NCBI RefSeq assembly: GCF_014205155.1
Contig: NZ_JACHMX010000001.1
Coordinates: 3,472,001 to 3,536,000, forward strand
Direction of reading: 5' to 3'
Source: Amycolatopsis umgeniensis
Lineage (GTDB): Bacteria > Actinomycetota > Actinomycetes > Mycobacteriales > Pseudonocardiaceae
Length of the DNA stretch: 64,000 nt
The notes beneath the pieces are model-generated. The model had not been told where the DNA came from. It worked only from the letters and a program-made list of their open reading frames with translations, and did not search any database. Positions 9,178 through 18,007 of the stretch are shown one piece after another; within the stretch, counting starts at the first letter, position 1; the number at the start of each line of letters is the position of its first letter. Both the position numbers and the translations under genes were made by a program.

Positions 9178-9777
9178 GTGGCACGCAAAGGCTCGCTGGA
9201 CCTCGCCAAGATCACCGCCGCGGCCGTCGACCTGCTCGACGAAGCCGGTCTCGCGGAGCTGAGCACCCGGCGCCTGGCGGCGAAACTCGGCGTCAGCTCG
9301 CCGACGCTCTACTGGCACGTGAAGGACAAAGCGGAGCTGCTGGACCTGGTCGCCGAAGCGATCTGTGCCGACGCCTTCGAGATCGACGAGGAGCTGTCCT
9401 GGCGCGAGCGGCTCGCAAGCGGGCTCCGCCAGTTCAGGACCCTCCTGCTGAGCCACCGGGACGCGGCCGCGCTCCTTCGGGAACGGCCGCCGACCGGACC
9501 GCACCGGCTGGGCCACATCGAGACGACAGCGCGGATCCTGCTGGAGGCGGGTTTTTCCGAAGAGGACACGGCGGGTATTTCGCGGCTGCTCACGGCACAC
9601 GTACTCGCCTCGGTGGAAACCCTGCCCGCACGGAAGCCGGACGAAGGATTCCTCGAGCGGCTCGCGGCCTATCCGCACGTGAGCAGGCTCGGCGCGGCTT
9701 TCGGCCGTCAAACCGGGAAGGACGTCTTCGAGTTGGGCGTCGAGGTCATCCTCGACGGGCTCGAAGCCCGGCTCTAG
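9178..9777 (+). CDS. TetR regulator of the classical tetracycline-repressor type
   Basis: A 199-aa repressor whose first 60 residues closely follow Tn10 TetR: LDLAKITAAAVDLLDEAGL, then STRRLAAKLGVSSPTLYWHVKDKAELLD. The recognition helix keeps the P-T-L-Y-W-H residues of TetR but has SS where TetR(B) has EQ. The C-terminal half has the TetR_C pattern LLSHRDAAALL and FELGVEVILDGLEARL. The GTG start is seven bases after a -10-like hexamer and no Shine-Dalgarno sequence is present, so a leaderless mRNA is likely. It should repress itself and the divergent membrane protein gene. The inducer is unknown. Confidence 0.92.
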   Translation: MARKGSLDLAKITAAAVDLLDEAGLAELSTRRLAAKLGVSSPTLYWHVKDKAELLDLVAEAICADAFEIDEELSWRERLASGLRQFRTLLLSHRDAAALLRERPPTGPHRLGHIETTARILLEAGFSEEDTAGISRLLTAHVLASVETLPARKPDEGFLERLAAYPHVSRLGAAFGRQTGKDVFELGVEVILDGLEARL

Positions 9778-10078
9778 TCGCCGAAGGTGGGCATCGTGGT
9801 GGCGGCCCACGCGACGCTTGCCCCGGGACACCGACCGCGTGGCCTCGCGTGCCGGGTGCCGGTGTGGTCGAGCGGGGAAGATTCGGGACGTTGAACGTCC
9901 CAAATCCTCCACCGTCAACTCCGACACTCACGCAACCCGCCGTCCTCGTGCAGGTCAGGCGTAGGTGAGCAAAAACAGGTCCGCTCTAGCCGGACCGCCA
10001 CCCACGCCACCCCGATGTCGCGAAAGCCGACGCGATGAGCGACCGGACCCGACACCTTTACCTCACAACAGCCCGGCC
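9778..10078. repeat. intergenic gap with GGGACGTTG palindrome
   Basis: About 300 bp between convergent genes, without a supported gene. At 9880-9906 is an inverted repeat with core GGGACGTTGAACGTCCC and flanks GATTC/AAATC (one mismatch). The same GGGACGTTG core is found in the longer element at 35179-35235. Confidence 0.65.
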
Positions 10079-10513
10079 CTAGTCGCCCGAGACGCCCCAG
10101 ATCGCCAGCTCGACGGCGACGTCGTTTTCGTAGAGCAGCGCGCAGTTCGCGCTCCAGCGCGGGCGGCGCCCGTACGGCAGCTGTCCGGCCTTGTCGAGTT
10201 CGTCGAAGCCGGAGACGGACGGCTCCTCGGTACCGAAGGCGGCGGCGAGTTCGGCGTCGGTCAACGGCCGGATCGTGCCGAAGTCGTCCTCACCCGTGGC
10301 GCTGATGAACTCATGGACGTCGAGGACGGAATGGGTTCCGGACTCCTGGACGCTCTCGATCTCGTAGAGCTCCTCGATCGAATCCGGACGGCCGAGTTCG
10401 TCCTCTTCCCAGAGGTAGTCACCCTCCTCGAAGACGCGCGCCTTCATCGCGTCCAGCGCCGCTTCCGGATCTCCGTCGAACCGGCCGCGGACAGACCAAG
10501 CCGAAGCACCCAC
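10079..10513 (-). CDS. acidic protein of unknown function
   Basis: A 144-aa, strongly acidic, soluble protein that I do not recognise. It starts GASAWSVRGRFDGDPEAAL and contains many D/E runs (FEEGDYLWEEDELGRPDSIEELYEIE). No signal peptide, membrane segment or catalytic motif is visible. I chose the GTG at 10513 because GGAGG lies 8 bases upstream; the GTG at 10522 would overlap that Shine-Dalgarno sequence. It is monocistronic and divergent from the exported phosphoesterase gene. Confidence 0.7.
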   Translation of the reverse strand: MGASAWSVRGRFDGDPEAALDAMKARVFEEGDYLWEEDELGRPDSIEELYEIESVQESGTHSVLDVHEFISATGEDDFGTIRPLTDAELAAAFGTEEPSVSGFDELDKAGQLPYGRRPRWSANCALLYENDVAVELAIWGVSGD

Positions 10514-10685
10514 CGGGGCCACCTCCTCACCAGCCGAACGACCAGCTTAACCACCACGCCGACGAAAGCATTCGGCCGAACGTGACAAATTTTCGCATTA
10601 CCCTTTTCTGGTGTTCACCCCACGGCTAACGTCGTCCGGCATCGTCCTTCCGCGACACCCACCCGCGACGAGTAGGGGCACCGCC

Positions 10686-12407
10686 ATGTCCGACATCTCA
10701 AGGCGTACCTTCACCGCGGCGGGCGCCGCCGGCGTCGGCCTGCTGCTGTGCACCCCGACGGCCAACGCACTCGACAGGGCGCTCGCGCGCACCGCGACCC
10801 GCGCGGTGCGGACAGCGGGCACCACACTGGACTCGGCCGCGGCTCCGCTCAAGAGCGGCCCCGGCTACACGCGACTGACCGCCGGGCCCGGCTGGCCGCT
10901 CGTGGTCCGGGGTGATCTCGCCGCACCGAAGTCCGGCCGCGACGACAGGCGCCGCGCGATGGCCTCGTTCGCGCAGTTCACCGACCTGCACTTCACCGAC
11001 GCCGAGAGCCCGGCGCGGTTCGAGTATCTGCACCCGTTCATCGGCTCGGCGCACCGGCCGCAGGAAACGCTCGGCCCGGTCGCGACGACGGCGCTGGTGG
11101 AGCGGGTGAACAGCCTGAAATCGGGCCCGTTCACCGGACGGGCGATCGACTTCATGGTCACCACCGGCGACAACACCGACAACCACGAGCTGATCGAGCT
11201 CGAGTGGTTCCTCAAGGTGCTCAACGGCGGCACGGTGAACCCGACGTCGGGCGATCCGAACGCGCACGAAGGCGTCCAGACGTCCGGGTCTTCGCACTAC
11301 TGGAACCCCGGCAAGACGCTGGACGACGCCTACACGAAGAAGGGCTTCCCGCAGCTGCCCGGCCTGCTCGGCGCGGCTTCGAGCACCTTCACCTCACCCG
11401 GTCTCGACATCCCGTGGTTCTGCACCTTCGGCAACCACGACGACAGCATCGTCGGCACGCTGCCGGATCTGCCGGGGATGGACGCCTGGTACACCGGCCG
11501 CTTCAAGGTGATCGGCAAGGACGAGACGACGTCGCGGAAACTCGCCAAGGCGATCGGCGCCGGCTCCGGCGTCCCGGTCACGGAACTGTTCGGCGGTTCG
11601 GGAACGATCCGCGAGATCACCCCGGACGAACGGCGTCGGCCGTTCAGCACCGCGGAATTCGTCCGGCACCACCTCGACACCGCCAACACCGGCCCCGGCC
11701 CGGTCGGCCACGGGTTCAGCGGGAACAACGCCGACGGGCGGAACGTGTACTACACCTTCCGCATCGCGCCGGGCGTCGTCGGCCTCAGCCTCGACACCAC
11801 GACGATGGCCGGACTGGCCGACGGCTCGATCGGGCTCGGACAGTTCACCTGGGTGGAGAACACGCTCAAGCGCAACAGTTCGACGTACTACGACTTCTTC
11901 GGGCGCAAGGTCACCCAGAACGTGACGGACGAGCTGTTCATCCTGTTCAGCCACCACACCAGCGACACCATGGGCAACGTGCTGCCGGACGCGCGGCATC
12001 CGCTGGAGTTGCGGCTCAACGGCGACACGTTCGTCTCGCTGCTGAACCGGTTCCCGAACGTGCTGGCGTGGGTGAACGGGCACACGCACCACAACAAGAT
12101 CACCCCGCACCCCGGCAAGACGGCGAAGCAGGGCTTCTGGGAGATCAACACCGCGTCGCACATCGACTTCCCGCAGCACGCGCGGATCATCGAGGTCGCG
12201 GACAACGCCGACGGCACGCTCTCGCTTTTCACCACCCTGATCGAGGCCGAAGCGCCGTACGAGGCGGAGTACTCGGACACCTCGACGCAAGCGCTTGCGT
12301 CGCTGTATCGGGAGTTCTCGTACAACGACATCCACGCTTCGCTCGCCGCCGTCGGCACCGCCCAGGACCAGAACACGGAACTGCTGCTGCCGAACCCGCT
12401 CGCCTGA
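10686..12407 (+). CDS. Tat-exported metallophosphoesterase (TIGR03767-like)
   Basis: Calcineurin-fold phosphoesterase of 573 aa, probably extracellular. MSDISRRTFTAAGAAGVGLLL is a twin-arginine signal. Metal ligands appear in order as FTDLHFTD, TTGDNTDN, GNHDDS, FSHHTSD and NGHTHHN. These are the usual D-H, D, N-H, H and H-x-H ligands for two metal ions. The substrate is unknown; the family is actinobacterial and long compared with cytoplasmic phosphoesterases. The start at ATG 10686 gives the intact Tat signal. A long nested palindrome follows the stop. Confidence 0.88.
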   Translation: MSDISRRTFTAAGAAGVGLLLCTPTANALDRALARTATRAVRTAGTTLDSAAAPLKSGPGYTRLTAGPGWPLVVRGDLAAPKSGRDDRRRAMASFAQFTDLHFTDAESPARFEYLHPFIGSAHRPQETLGPVATTALVERVNSLKSGPFTGRAIDFMVTTGDNTDNHELIELEWFLKVLNGGTVNPTSGDPNAHEGVQTSGSSHYWNPGKTLDDAYTKKGFPQLPGLLGAASSTFTSPGLDIPWFCTFGNHDDSIVGTLPDLPGMDAWYTGRFKVIGKDETTSRKLAKAIGAGSGVPVTELFGGSGTIREITPDERRRPFSTAEFVRHHLDTANTGPGPVGHGFSGNNADGRNVYYTFRIAPGVVGLSLDTTTMAGLADGSIGLGQFTWVENTLKRNSSTYYDFFGRKVTQNVTDELFILFSHHTSDTMGNVLPDARHPLELRLNGDTFVSLLNRFPNVLAWVNGHTHHNKITPHPGKTAKQGFWEINTASHIDFPQHARIIEVADNADGTLSLFTTLIEAEAPYEAEYSDTSTQALASLYREFSYNDIHASLAAVGTAQDQNTELLLPNPLA

Positions 12408-12426
12408 TCGCCGCCCGATCACGCGA

Positions 12427-12545
12427 GTTCCGCCTCCAATCACGCGTGTCGTCCGTCTGATCACGCGAGTCACGCGTAGCCGCACACGGCCGAACGACGC
12501 GACTCGCGTGATCAGACGGCGAACTCGCGTGATTGGAGGCGGAAC
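12427..12545. repeat. nested perfect inverted repeats (20-bp and 19-bp arms)
   Basis: Outer arms are 12427-12446 and 12526-12545, a perfect 20-bp match. Inner arms are 12453-12471 and 12501-12519, a perfect 19-bp match, around a 29-nt loop. Both arms contain ATCACGCG units related to the array at 52016-52139. It sits between two codirectional genes and could form a long RNA hairpin or cruciform. Confidence 0.9.
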
Positions 12546-12666
12546 ACGGCGGGCTGGTCGCGAAAGCGACACAGACTCGGGCCGTCTTGCAGACAACTGT
12601 TTACATACCTCGCACAACCGGCGAAAATCCCTCTCCTACTGGGTGGATCCGAGGGATGGAGCCGGG

Positions 12667-13932
12667 ATGCGGATACGAGGGCTGGTCACGCTGCTGACGA
12701 TCGCGACGATGACCGCGGTGACGGCACAGACGGCGGAGGCGAGCCCGGGACGGCCGGACGACGAAGCGATCGACTACCACGAATGGTCCGGCCACCACGG
12801 TTTCCGCGACGGCAGGATGGAAGGGCTCGACCTCGACCACGGGGCGTTGCGAATCGACCGCCCGATCGGCACCGTCGAACACACCGAACCCACGCTCGGC
12901 ACCACGAAAACCTACGAATACGGCCGATGGACGTCGCGAAGTCACAAGCAGGGCTTCGACGCCTCGCAGCTGATCGCCTCATGGAACGCGAAGACACCGT
13001 CCAAGACCTGGATCGAGGTCGAGGCGAAGGGCCGCACAGCGTCCGGCGCCGAGACCACCTGGTACGTCATGGGGCGGTGGGCCAGCGGTGACGCCGACAT
13101 CAAGCGCACCAGCGTCGACGGCCAGAGCGACGCCAACGCCGCCGTCGACGTCGACACGCTGGTCATGAAGGCGGGCGTCGCGCTCCGGTCGTTCCAGCTG
13201 CGGGTCAGCCTGTACCGCGAGGCCGGTTCCCGCGCCACACCCTCGGTGACCTCGATCGGCGCGATGACGTCGCTGGTCCCGGACCGGTTCGAGGTCAAGG
13301 CGACCAAGCCGGGCCGGGCCACCGGGATCGAGCTGAAAGTGCCCGCCTACGCCCAGAACCTCCACAAAGGACACTTCCCCGAGTACGGCGGCGGCGGTGA
13401 GAACTGGTGCAGCCCGACGTCCACCGAAATGGTGGCCGAGTACTGGGGCAAACGGCCCAAGCGCGAGGACATGGCGTGGATCCCGGAGGGTTACGTCGAT
13501 CCGACAGTCGCGTACGCCGCGCGGTACACGTTCGACTACGCCTACGACGGAACCGGCAACTGGCCGTTCAACACCGCGTACGCCGCTTCACTCGGACTGC
13601 GTGGGCACATCACCCGTTTGCACTCCTTGACCGAACTCGAAAGCTACATCGCGCGCGGCATTCCGGTGATCACTTCACAATCGTTCAAGGCCGAGGAACT
13701 CGACGGCGCGGGCTACGGCACCGCCGGCCACATCATGGTCGTCGTCGGCTTCACGAAGGACGGCGACGTGATCGCGAACGATCCGGCCGCGAGCAGCAAC
13801 GACCGCGTCCGAAATGTCTACAAGCGACACCAGTTCGAGACGATCTGGCAGCGCACCAAGCGGTACAACACCACGGGCGGGGTCTCCAGCGGCCCCGGCG
13901 GGGTCGTGTACATCATCACGCCCGGGCACTGA
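12667..13932 (+). CDS. secreted C39-like cysteine peptidase
   Basis: A 421-aa protein with a Sec signal peptide (MRIRGLVTLLTIATMTAVTAQTAEA) and a C-terminal peptidase_C39-like (papain-fold) domain. The likely catalytic Cys is in GGENWCSPTSTEM, the His in GTAGHIMVVVGF, and the Asn/Asp in VIANDPAASS. The N-terminal half is a beta-rich region of unknown role that may bind substrate. The ATG at 12667 follows GGGATGGAGCCGGG. No ABC exporter with a C39 domain is present, so this is a free secreted enzyme and not a bacteriocin-maturation transporter. Confidence 0.85.
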   Translation: MRIRGLVTLLTIATMTAVTAQTAEASPGRPDDEAIDYHEWSGHHGFRDGRMEGLDLDHGALRIDRPIGTVEHTEPTLGTTKTYEYGRWTSRSHKQGFDASQLIASWNAKTPSKTWIEVEAKGRTASGAETTWYVMGRWASGDADIKRTSVDGQSDANAAVDVDTLVMKAGVALRSFQLRVSLYREAGSRATPSVTSIGAMTSLVPDRFEVKATKPGRATGIELKVPAYAQNLHKGHFPEYGGGGENWCSPTSTEMVAEYWGKRPKREDMAWIPEGYVDPTVAYAARYTFDYAYDGTGNWPFNTAYAASLGLRGHITRLHSLTELESYIARGIPVITSQSFKAEELDGAGYGTAGHIMVVVGFTKDGDVIANDPAASSNDRVRNVYKRHQFETIWQRTKRYNTTGGVSSGPGGVVYIITPGH

Positions 13933-14013
13933 ACCGATACCGCACCCGAGCGGATCTCGCGATCCGGGCCGCCCACGTGGCAAGCTCGGAGTTTCGTCGA
14001 CTCGGAGGTGGGC

Positions 14014-15108
14014 ATGCCGTACGAGGTCCAGGGCGTCGTTTCCCGCGCCAAGGGTGAACCGGTCTCGCTGGAGTCCGTGACGGTGCCCGATCCCGGGCCC
14101 GGCGAGGCCGTCGTGTCGGTCAAGGCGTGCGGCGTCTGCCATACCGACCTGCACTATCGCGAGGGCGGGATCAACGACGCGTTCCCGTTCCTGCTCGGCC
14201 ACGAAGCCGCGGGATTCGTGGAGGCCGTCGGCGACGGCGTCACGGACCTCGAACCCGGCGACTACGTGATCCTGAACTGGCGCGCGGTCTGCGGCACCTG
14301 CCGGGCCTGCCGCCGAGGCAAACCCTGGTACTGCTTCTCCACGTTCAACGCCGCTCAGCCGATGACACTGTCCGACGGCACCGCTCTGTCGCCGGCACTC
14401 GGCGTCGGCGCGTTCCTCGAGAAGACGCTCGTCCACAGTGGACAATGCACGAAGGTCGACCCGGCCGCCGAACCGGCCGTCGCCGGGCTGCTCGGCTGCG
14501 GGGTGATGGCCGGTCTCGGCGCGGCGCTGAACACCGGCGCGGTGGGCCGGGGCGACACCGTCGCGGTCATCGGCTGCGGCGGCGTCGGGGACGCGGCCAT
14601 CGCCGGGGCGAACCTCGCCGGCGCGAAGACCATCATCGCCGTCGACACCGACGACCGGAAACTGGCCTGGGCCAAGGACTTCGGCGCCACGCACACGCTG
14701 AACAGCAAGGGGCTCGACGAAGACCAGGTCGTCGAGGCGATCCAGGAGTTCACCGATTCCTTCGGCGCGGACGTCGTGATCGACGCCGTCGGCAGGCCCG
14801 AAACGTGGCGGCAGGCGTTCTACGGCCGCGATCTGGCGGGTACGGTCGTGCTCGTCGGCGTCCCGACCCCGGAGATGCGGCTGGACCTGCCGCTGATCGA
14901 CTTCTTCTCGCGCGGCGGCTCCTTGAAGTCGTCATGGTACGGCGATTGCCTGCCCTCACGCGATTTCCCGATGCTGATCGACCTCTATCTCCAGGGCAGG
15001 CTCCCGCTCGACAAGTTCGTCACCGAGCGGATCGCCCTCGACGGCGTCGAGAAGGCCTTCGAACGCATGCACCACGGGGACGTCCTCCGTAGTGTGGTGA
15101 CGTGGTGA
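14014..15108 (+). CDS. mscR: S-(hydroxymethyl)mycothiol dehydrogenase (formaldehyde dehydrogenase)
   Basis: Zinc- and NAD-dependent oxidation of S-hydroxymethyl-mycothiol, the formaldehyde detoxification route of mycothiol-producing actinobacteria; MscR-type enzymes also reduce S-nitrosomycothiol. The protein is 364 aa. The catalytic zinc site is in CGVCHTDLH and GHEAAG, structural zinc is in [15 protein letters not shown], and the Rossmann motif is [16 protein letters not shown] precedes the ATG at 14014; a GTG at 14008 is less well placed. Often a metallo-beta-lactamase gene follows; here a cyclotransferase-like gene overlaps the stop instead. Confidence 0.92.
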   Translation: MPYEVQGVVSRAKGEPVSLESVTVPDPGPGEAVVSVKACGVCHTDLHYREGGINDAFPFLLGHEAAGFVEAVGDGVTDLEPGDYVILNWRAVCGTCRACRRGKPWYCFSTFNAAQPMTLSDGTALSPALGVGAFLEKTLVHSGQCTKVDPAAEPAVAGLLGCGVMAGLGAALNTGAVGRGDTVAVIGCGGVGDAAIAGANLAGAKTIIAVDTDDRKLAWAKDFGATHTLNSKGLDEDQVVEAIQEFTDSFGADVVIDAVGRPETWRQAFYGRDLAGTVVLVGVPTPEMRLDLPLIDFFSRGGSLKSSWYGDCLPSRDFPMLIDLYLQGRLPLDKFVTERIALDGVEKAFERMHHGDVLRSVVTW

Positions 15109-15749
15109 AACTCTTCACCGACGCCGATTTCCCCGCCGACCCGTATCCGGGAGCGCGACCGGGACACTCCTTCGTCCACTTCGACGGCGCCGGGCACAGC
15201 CTCGACACCGCGCCGGAAGGCTGGCGCGGACGCCAGGCCGTGCTCGCCTACGGCTCGAACGCGTGCCCGTCCAAGATCACCTGGCTGCGGGAGAACATGG
15301 GCCTGGAGGGCCCTGTCGTCGTCTGCCACGCGCGCTGCACCGATCTCGCCGCGGTCTGGGCGTCCGGGCTGCGGTTCCGGGACGGGCAGCGGCCCGCCAC
15401 GCTCGCCGCCGCCCCGGGCGTCGTCGAGGAGCATTCCGTCTGGTTCGCCTCCTCCGACCAGTTGGCCGTACTCGACAGATGCGAGGGCAACGGCTTGCGC
15501 TACCGGCTGGTGCGGCTGACGGCGCCCGCCATCACCCTCGACGACGGCACCGTGCTCGACGACGTGGTGGCCTACGTCGGCGCCGCGGACATCCGCCTGC
15601 CGATCCTCGTGGACGGCAGGCACATCCGCGTCGCCGACCTCGAACAGCGCCGGGCCGCGGCGCTGGAAGGGATCCCCGCCGAAACGCACGGCCTGGACTG
15701 CACGCTGGTCGACACCAGGGCTCTGGTCAAAGAAGCTTCCCTGGATTGA
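15102..15749 (+). CDS. gamma-glutamylcyclotransferase-like fold protein
   Basis: A 215-aa protein with the hallmark [13 protein letters not shown] near residues 47-59, the YGSN loop of the GGCT/BtrG fold; function otherwise unassigned. It begins at GTG 15102, or at GTG 15105 with a GTGA overlap, so it is translationally coupled to the mycothiol-dependent dehydrogenase. A role in mycothiol or adduct turnover is an inference from context only. The usual catalytic Glu of GGCT enzymes may be E154 or E85 but I cannot place it with confidence. The 3' end overlaps the convergent flavoprotein gene by 23 bp. Confidence 0.7.
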   Translation: MVKLFTDADFPADPYPGARPGHSFVHFDGAGHSLDTAPEGWRGRQAVLAYGSNACPSKITWLRENMGLEGPVVVCHARCTDLAAVWASGLRFRDGQRPATLAAAPGVVEEHSVWFASSDQLAVLDRCEGNGLRYRLVRLTAPAITLDDGTVLDDVVAYVGAADIRLPILVDGRHIRVADLEQRRAAALEGIPAETHGLDCTLVDTRALVKEASLD

Positions 15750-17346
15750 GGATCCCGGTGGGGTCGACGGCCTTCTTCGCCGCTCGCAACACTTCGACGC
15801 CGATCTCGCCGATTTCCGCCGACAGGTACCGCGCGTGGTCGACGCCGACGGCGTGGTGGTGCGAGATGGTGCCGATACCGGTGATCGCCTCCGAAGCCGC
15901 CGCCTTCGCCCGCTGCCACTGGCCGATCGGATCGGCCTCGTCGCGGGCGGTGAGCACGGTGAAGTACAGCGACGCGCCCGTTTCGTAGGCGTGCGAGACG
16001 TGGCACATGATAATGGCCCGGCCGAGCGTGGCGGTGAGCGCGGCACGCACGGCGTCGCGCAGGTCGCTCAGTTCCGCCCAGTACGCGGCCGTCTCCAGAG
16101 TCTCGACGCAGACGCCGTTGTCCATCAGCGCGTCCCGTTGCCGGGGGCCGGAAAACCGGCCGCGGCGCCAGGATTCGCCGAGGGTGGCACCGATGCGGAC
16201 GGCACCGAACGGCTCCAGCACGCGCGTGGTCTCCCGGCGGCGCCGGGTGACCTCGTGTTTCGACGCGCCTTCCCAGCCGACGATCAGCAGACAGGGATGG
16301 GTGATCCCCCGCGCCTCGAGATATCGGCGCAGCGCCTTGGTCTTCCAACTGTCGTTGAGTGCCAGCGAAACCTCGCTTTCGTCCACATCGGACAGTCGCG
16401 TGACATCGGCGAGCACGTGCCGCTGGGCGAGTTCGCGGACCGCCGCGGTGCCGTTTTCCCAGCCGTCGAGGACATAGCCTTCGTAGCGGCGGACTTCCGG
16501 CACCGGGCGGACGCGGAGGGCGACCTCGGTGATCACGCCGAGCGCGCCTTCACTGCCGACGGCGAGATGCCGCAGGTCGGGTCCGGCCGCCGACGCCGGC
16601 GCGACGCCGAGTTTCCATTCGCCGCGCGGGGTCGCGAGCCGGACACCCGAAACCATGTCCTCGAACCGTCCGTAACCCGACGAGGCCTGCCCGGCCGAGC
16701 GGGTCGCGGCGAATCCGCCGATGGTGGCCCGTTCGTAGGACTGGGGCACGTGCCCGAGGGTGAAACCGTGCGCGGCGAGCAGCCGATCGGCCGCCGGGCC
16801 GGTGACCCCGGCCTGCAGGACCGCGATCCGGGACACCGGGTCGACGGAGACCAGCTCGCCGAGCCTGGTGAGGTCGAGCGCGATCACCGCGCTCTTGTCC
16901 CCGCGCGGCGCGGAAACCCCGCCGACCACGGAAGTCCCGCCGCCGAACGGGACGACACCGATGTCGTGCCGTGCGCAGATTTCCAGCACCGACTGGACTT
17001 CGCCGGGATTCTCCGGCAGGACGACGGCGTCCGGCAGCGGAAAATCACCGAACCCCCGGCGCCGCAGCAGGTCCAGGTAGGACAACCCGCTCGCCCGTGC
17101 GAGCCGTTCGCCCGGTGTCACCAGGACGTGTTCGACGCCGACGAGGTCCTCGAGGTCTCGCTTCGGCTGTTCGCCCAGCACCGGTTCGGGAACGGACAAC
17201 GCCGAATCGGGTGCGAACGGGGCCGGTGAACCCAGAGGACCGATACGCTGGACGAGCCACCGCAACGCCTTCGCCGGAAGGTGGGCCGCGTCACCGGCTT
17301 CCGGCGTCCACGACCGTCTTAACCGGTGGTCAATAAGCTCAGTCAC
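15727..17346 (-). CDS. FAD-linked oxidase, alkyldihydroxyacetonephosphate synthase-like
   Basis: A 539-aa flavoprotein of the VAO/PCMH family. FAD-binding residues lie in VVPFGGGTSVVGG and in GGFAATRSAGQASSGYGRFEDMV, and the family C-terminal HHHAVG motif is present (SHHHAVGVDHARY). It resembles the AGPS-like flavoprotein Rv2251 of M. tuberculosis, which lies by Rv2250c (TetR) and glpD1 (Rv2249c); the same three-gene order is seen here. The start is GTG at 17346, very close to the divergent regulator. Ether-lipid synthesis or a 2-hydroxyacid oxidase role are both possible. Confidence 0.83.
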   Translation of the reverse strand: MTELIDHRLRRSWTPEAGDAAHLPAKALRWLVQRIGPLGSPAPFAPDSALSVPEPVLGEQPKRDLEDLVGVEHVLVTPGERLARASGLSYLDLLRRRGFGDFPLPDAVVLPENPGEVQSVLEICARHDIGVVPFGGGTSVVGGVSAPRGDKSAVIALDLTRLGELVSVDPVSRIAVLQAGVTGPAADRLLAAHGFTLGHVPQSYERATIGGFAATRSAGQASSGYGRFEDMVSGVRLATPRGEWKLGVAPASAAGPDLRHLAVGSEGALGVITEVALRVRPVPEVRRYEGYVLDGWENGTAAVRELAQRHVLADVTRLSDVDESEVSLALNDSWKTKALRRYLEARGITHPCLLIVGWEGASKHEVTRRRRETTRVLEPFGAVRIGATLGESWRRGRFSGPRQRDALMDNGVCVETLETAAYWAELSDLRDAVRAALTATLGRAIIMCHVSHAYETGASLYFTVLTARDEADPIGQWQRAKAAASEAITGIGTISHHHAVGVDHARYLSAEIGEIGVEVLRAAKKAVDPTGILNPGKLL

Positions 17347-17385
17347 GACTACAGTGTTACATATGGACGTACAACGTCACTCACC
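17327..17385. promoter_or_regulatory. overlapping divergent promoters of AGPS-like and TetR genes
   Basis: Only 16 bp separate the divergent starts (17346 and 17363). On the plus strand TGGTCA (17327-17332), a 17-bp spacer and TACAGT (17350-17355) put transcription start at about 17362-17363, on the ATG, so a leaderless TetR mRNA is predicted. On the minus strand TAACAC lies seven bases before the GTG. A GTGTTACATATG-containing imperfect repeat could be the operator. Confidence 0.55.
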
Positions 17386-18007
17386 TGCGGAAACAGGCGT
17401 CTCGGCGCTGGCGGACACCCGATCCCGTCAGGCCTCGACACGCGTGTCCGACGACGTTCTGCTCGACGCGGCGAAGAAGTGCGTACTCGCCGTCGGCGTG
17501 AGGCGGACCACCCTCGCCGAGATCGCGCGCACCGCGAAGGTCAGCCGGATGACCGTCTACCGCCGGTTCCCGGACGTGCGCAGCGTGCTCGCGACCCTCA
17601 TGACCCGTGAGTTCGGCGGCCTGCTGCAAGGCGCCGCCGAACCGGAGACCGAGCCCGCCAACTTCCGCGAGAAGCTCGTGCGGAGTTCGGCCACCGCCGT
17701 CACCGCGCTGTCGGGCGACCCGCTGTTCCGCACGCTGCTGGACCTCGACCCCGAACTCGTCCTGCCCTACATCGTCGAACGGCTCGGGAAGACCCAGCGC
17801 TTCGCCGAGGGCGTGATCCTGCATCTGCTGCGGTCCGGCCACGAAGACGGTTCGATCCGCAAGGGCGACCTGCCTTCTCAGGCGCGCACCCTGCTGCTGC
17901 TCATCCAGTCCTTCGCGTTCTCCTTCCGCCCCGCCACCGCGGACGTGAACGAGAAAGACCTGATGGCGGAATTCGCCCAGGTGCTCGACGCGGCGTTGCG
18001 CCCGTGA
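17363..18007 (+). CDS. TetR-family regulator
   Basis: A 214-aa DNA-binding repressor. The helix-turn-helix is RTTLAEIARTAKVSRMTVYRRFPDVRSVLATLM, residues about 46-80. The C-terminal ligand domain has no recognised signature. The ATG at 17363 lies at the predicted transcription start; GTG 17354 is an alternative. Its stop overlaps the GlpD start by 4 bp. It probably controls itself, glpD and the divergent flavoprotein. Confidence 0.88.
   Translation: MDVQRHSPAETGVSALADTRSRQASTRVSDDVLLDAAKKCVLAVGVRRTTLAEIARTAKVSRMTVYRRFPDVRSVLATLMTREFGGLLQGAAEPETEPANFREKLVRSSATAVTALSGDPLFRTLLDLDPELVLPYIVERLGKTQRFAEGVILHLLRSGHEDGSIRKGDLPSQARTLLLLIQSFAFSFRPATADVNEKDLMAEFAQVLDAALRP

Noticed and set aside
12979..13374. 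Long antisense frames opposite the C39-like gene and many others
   Set aside because: No family motif, biased composition, and the true genes in the other frame are well supported.
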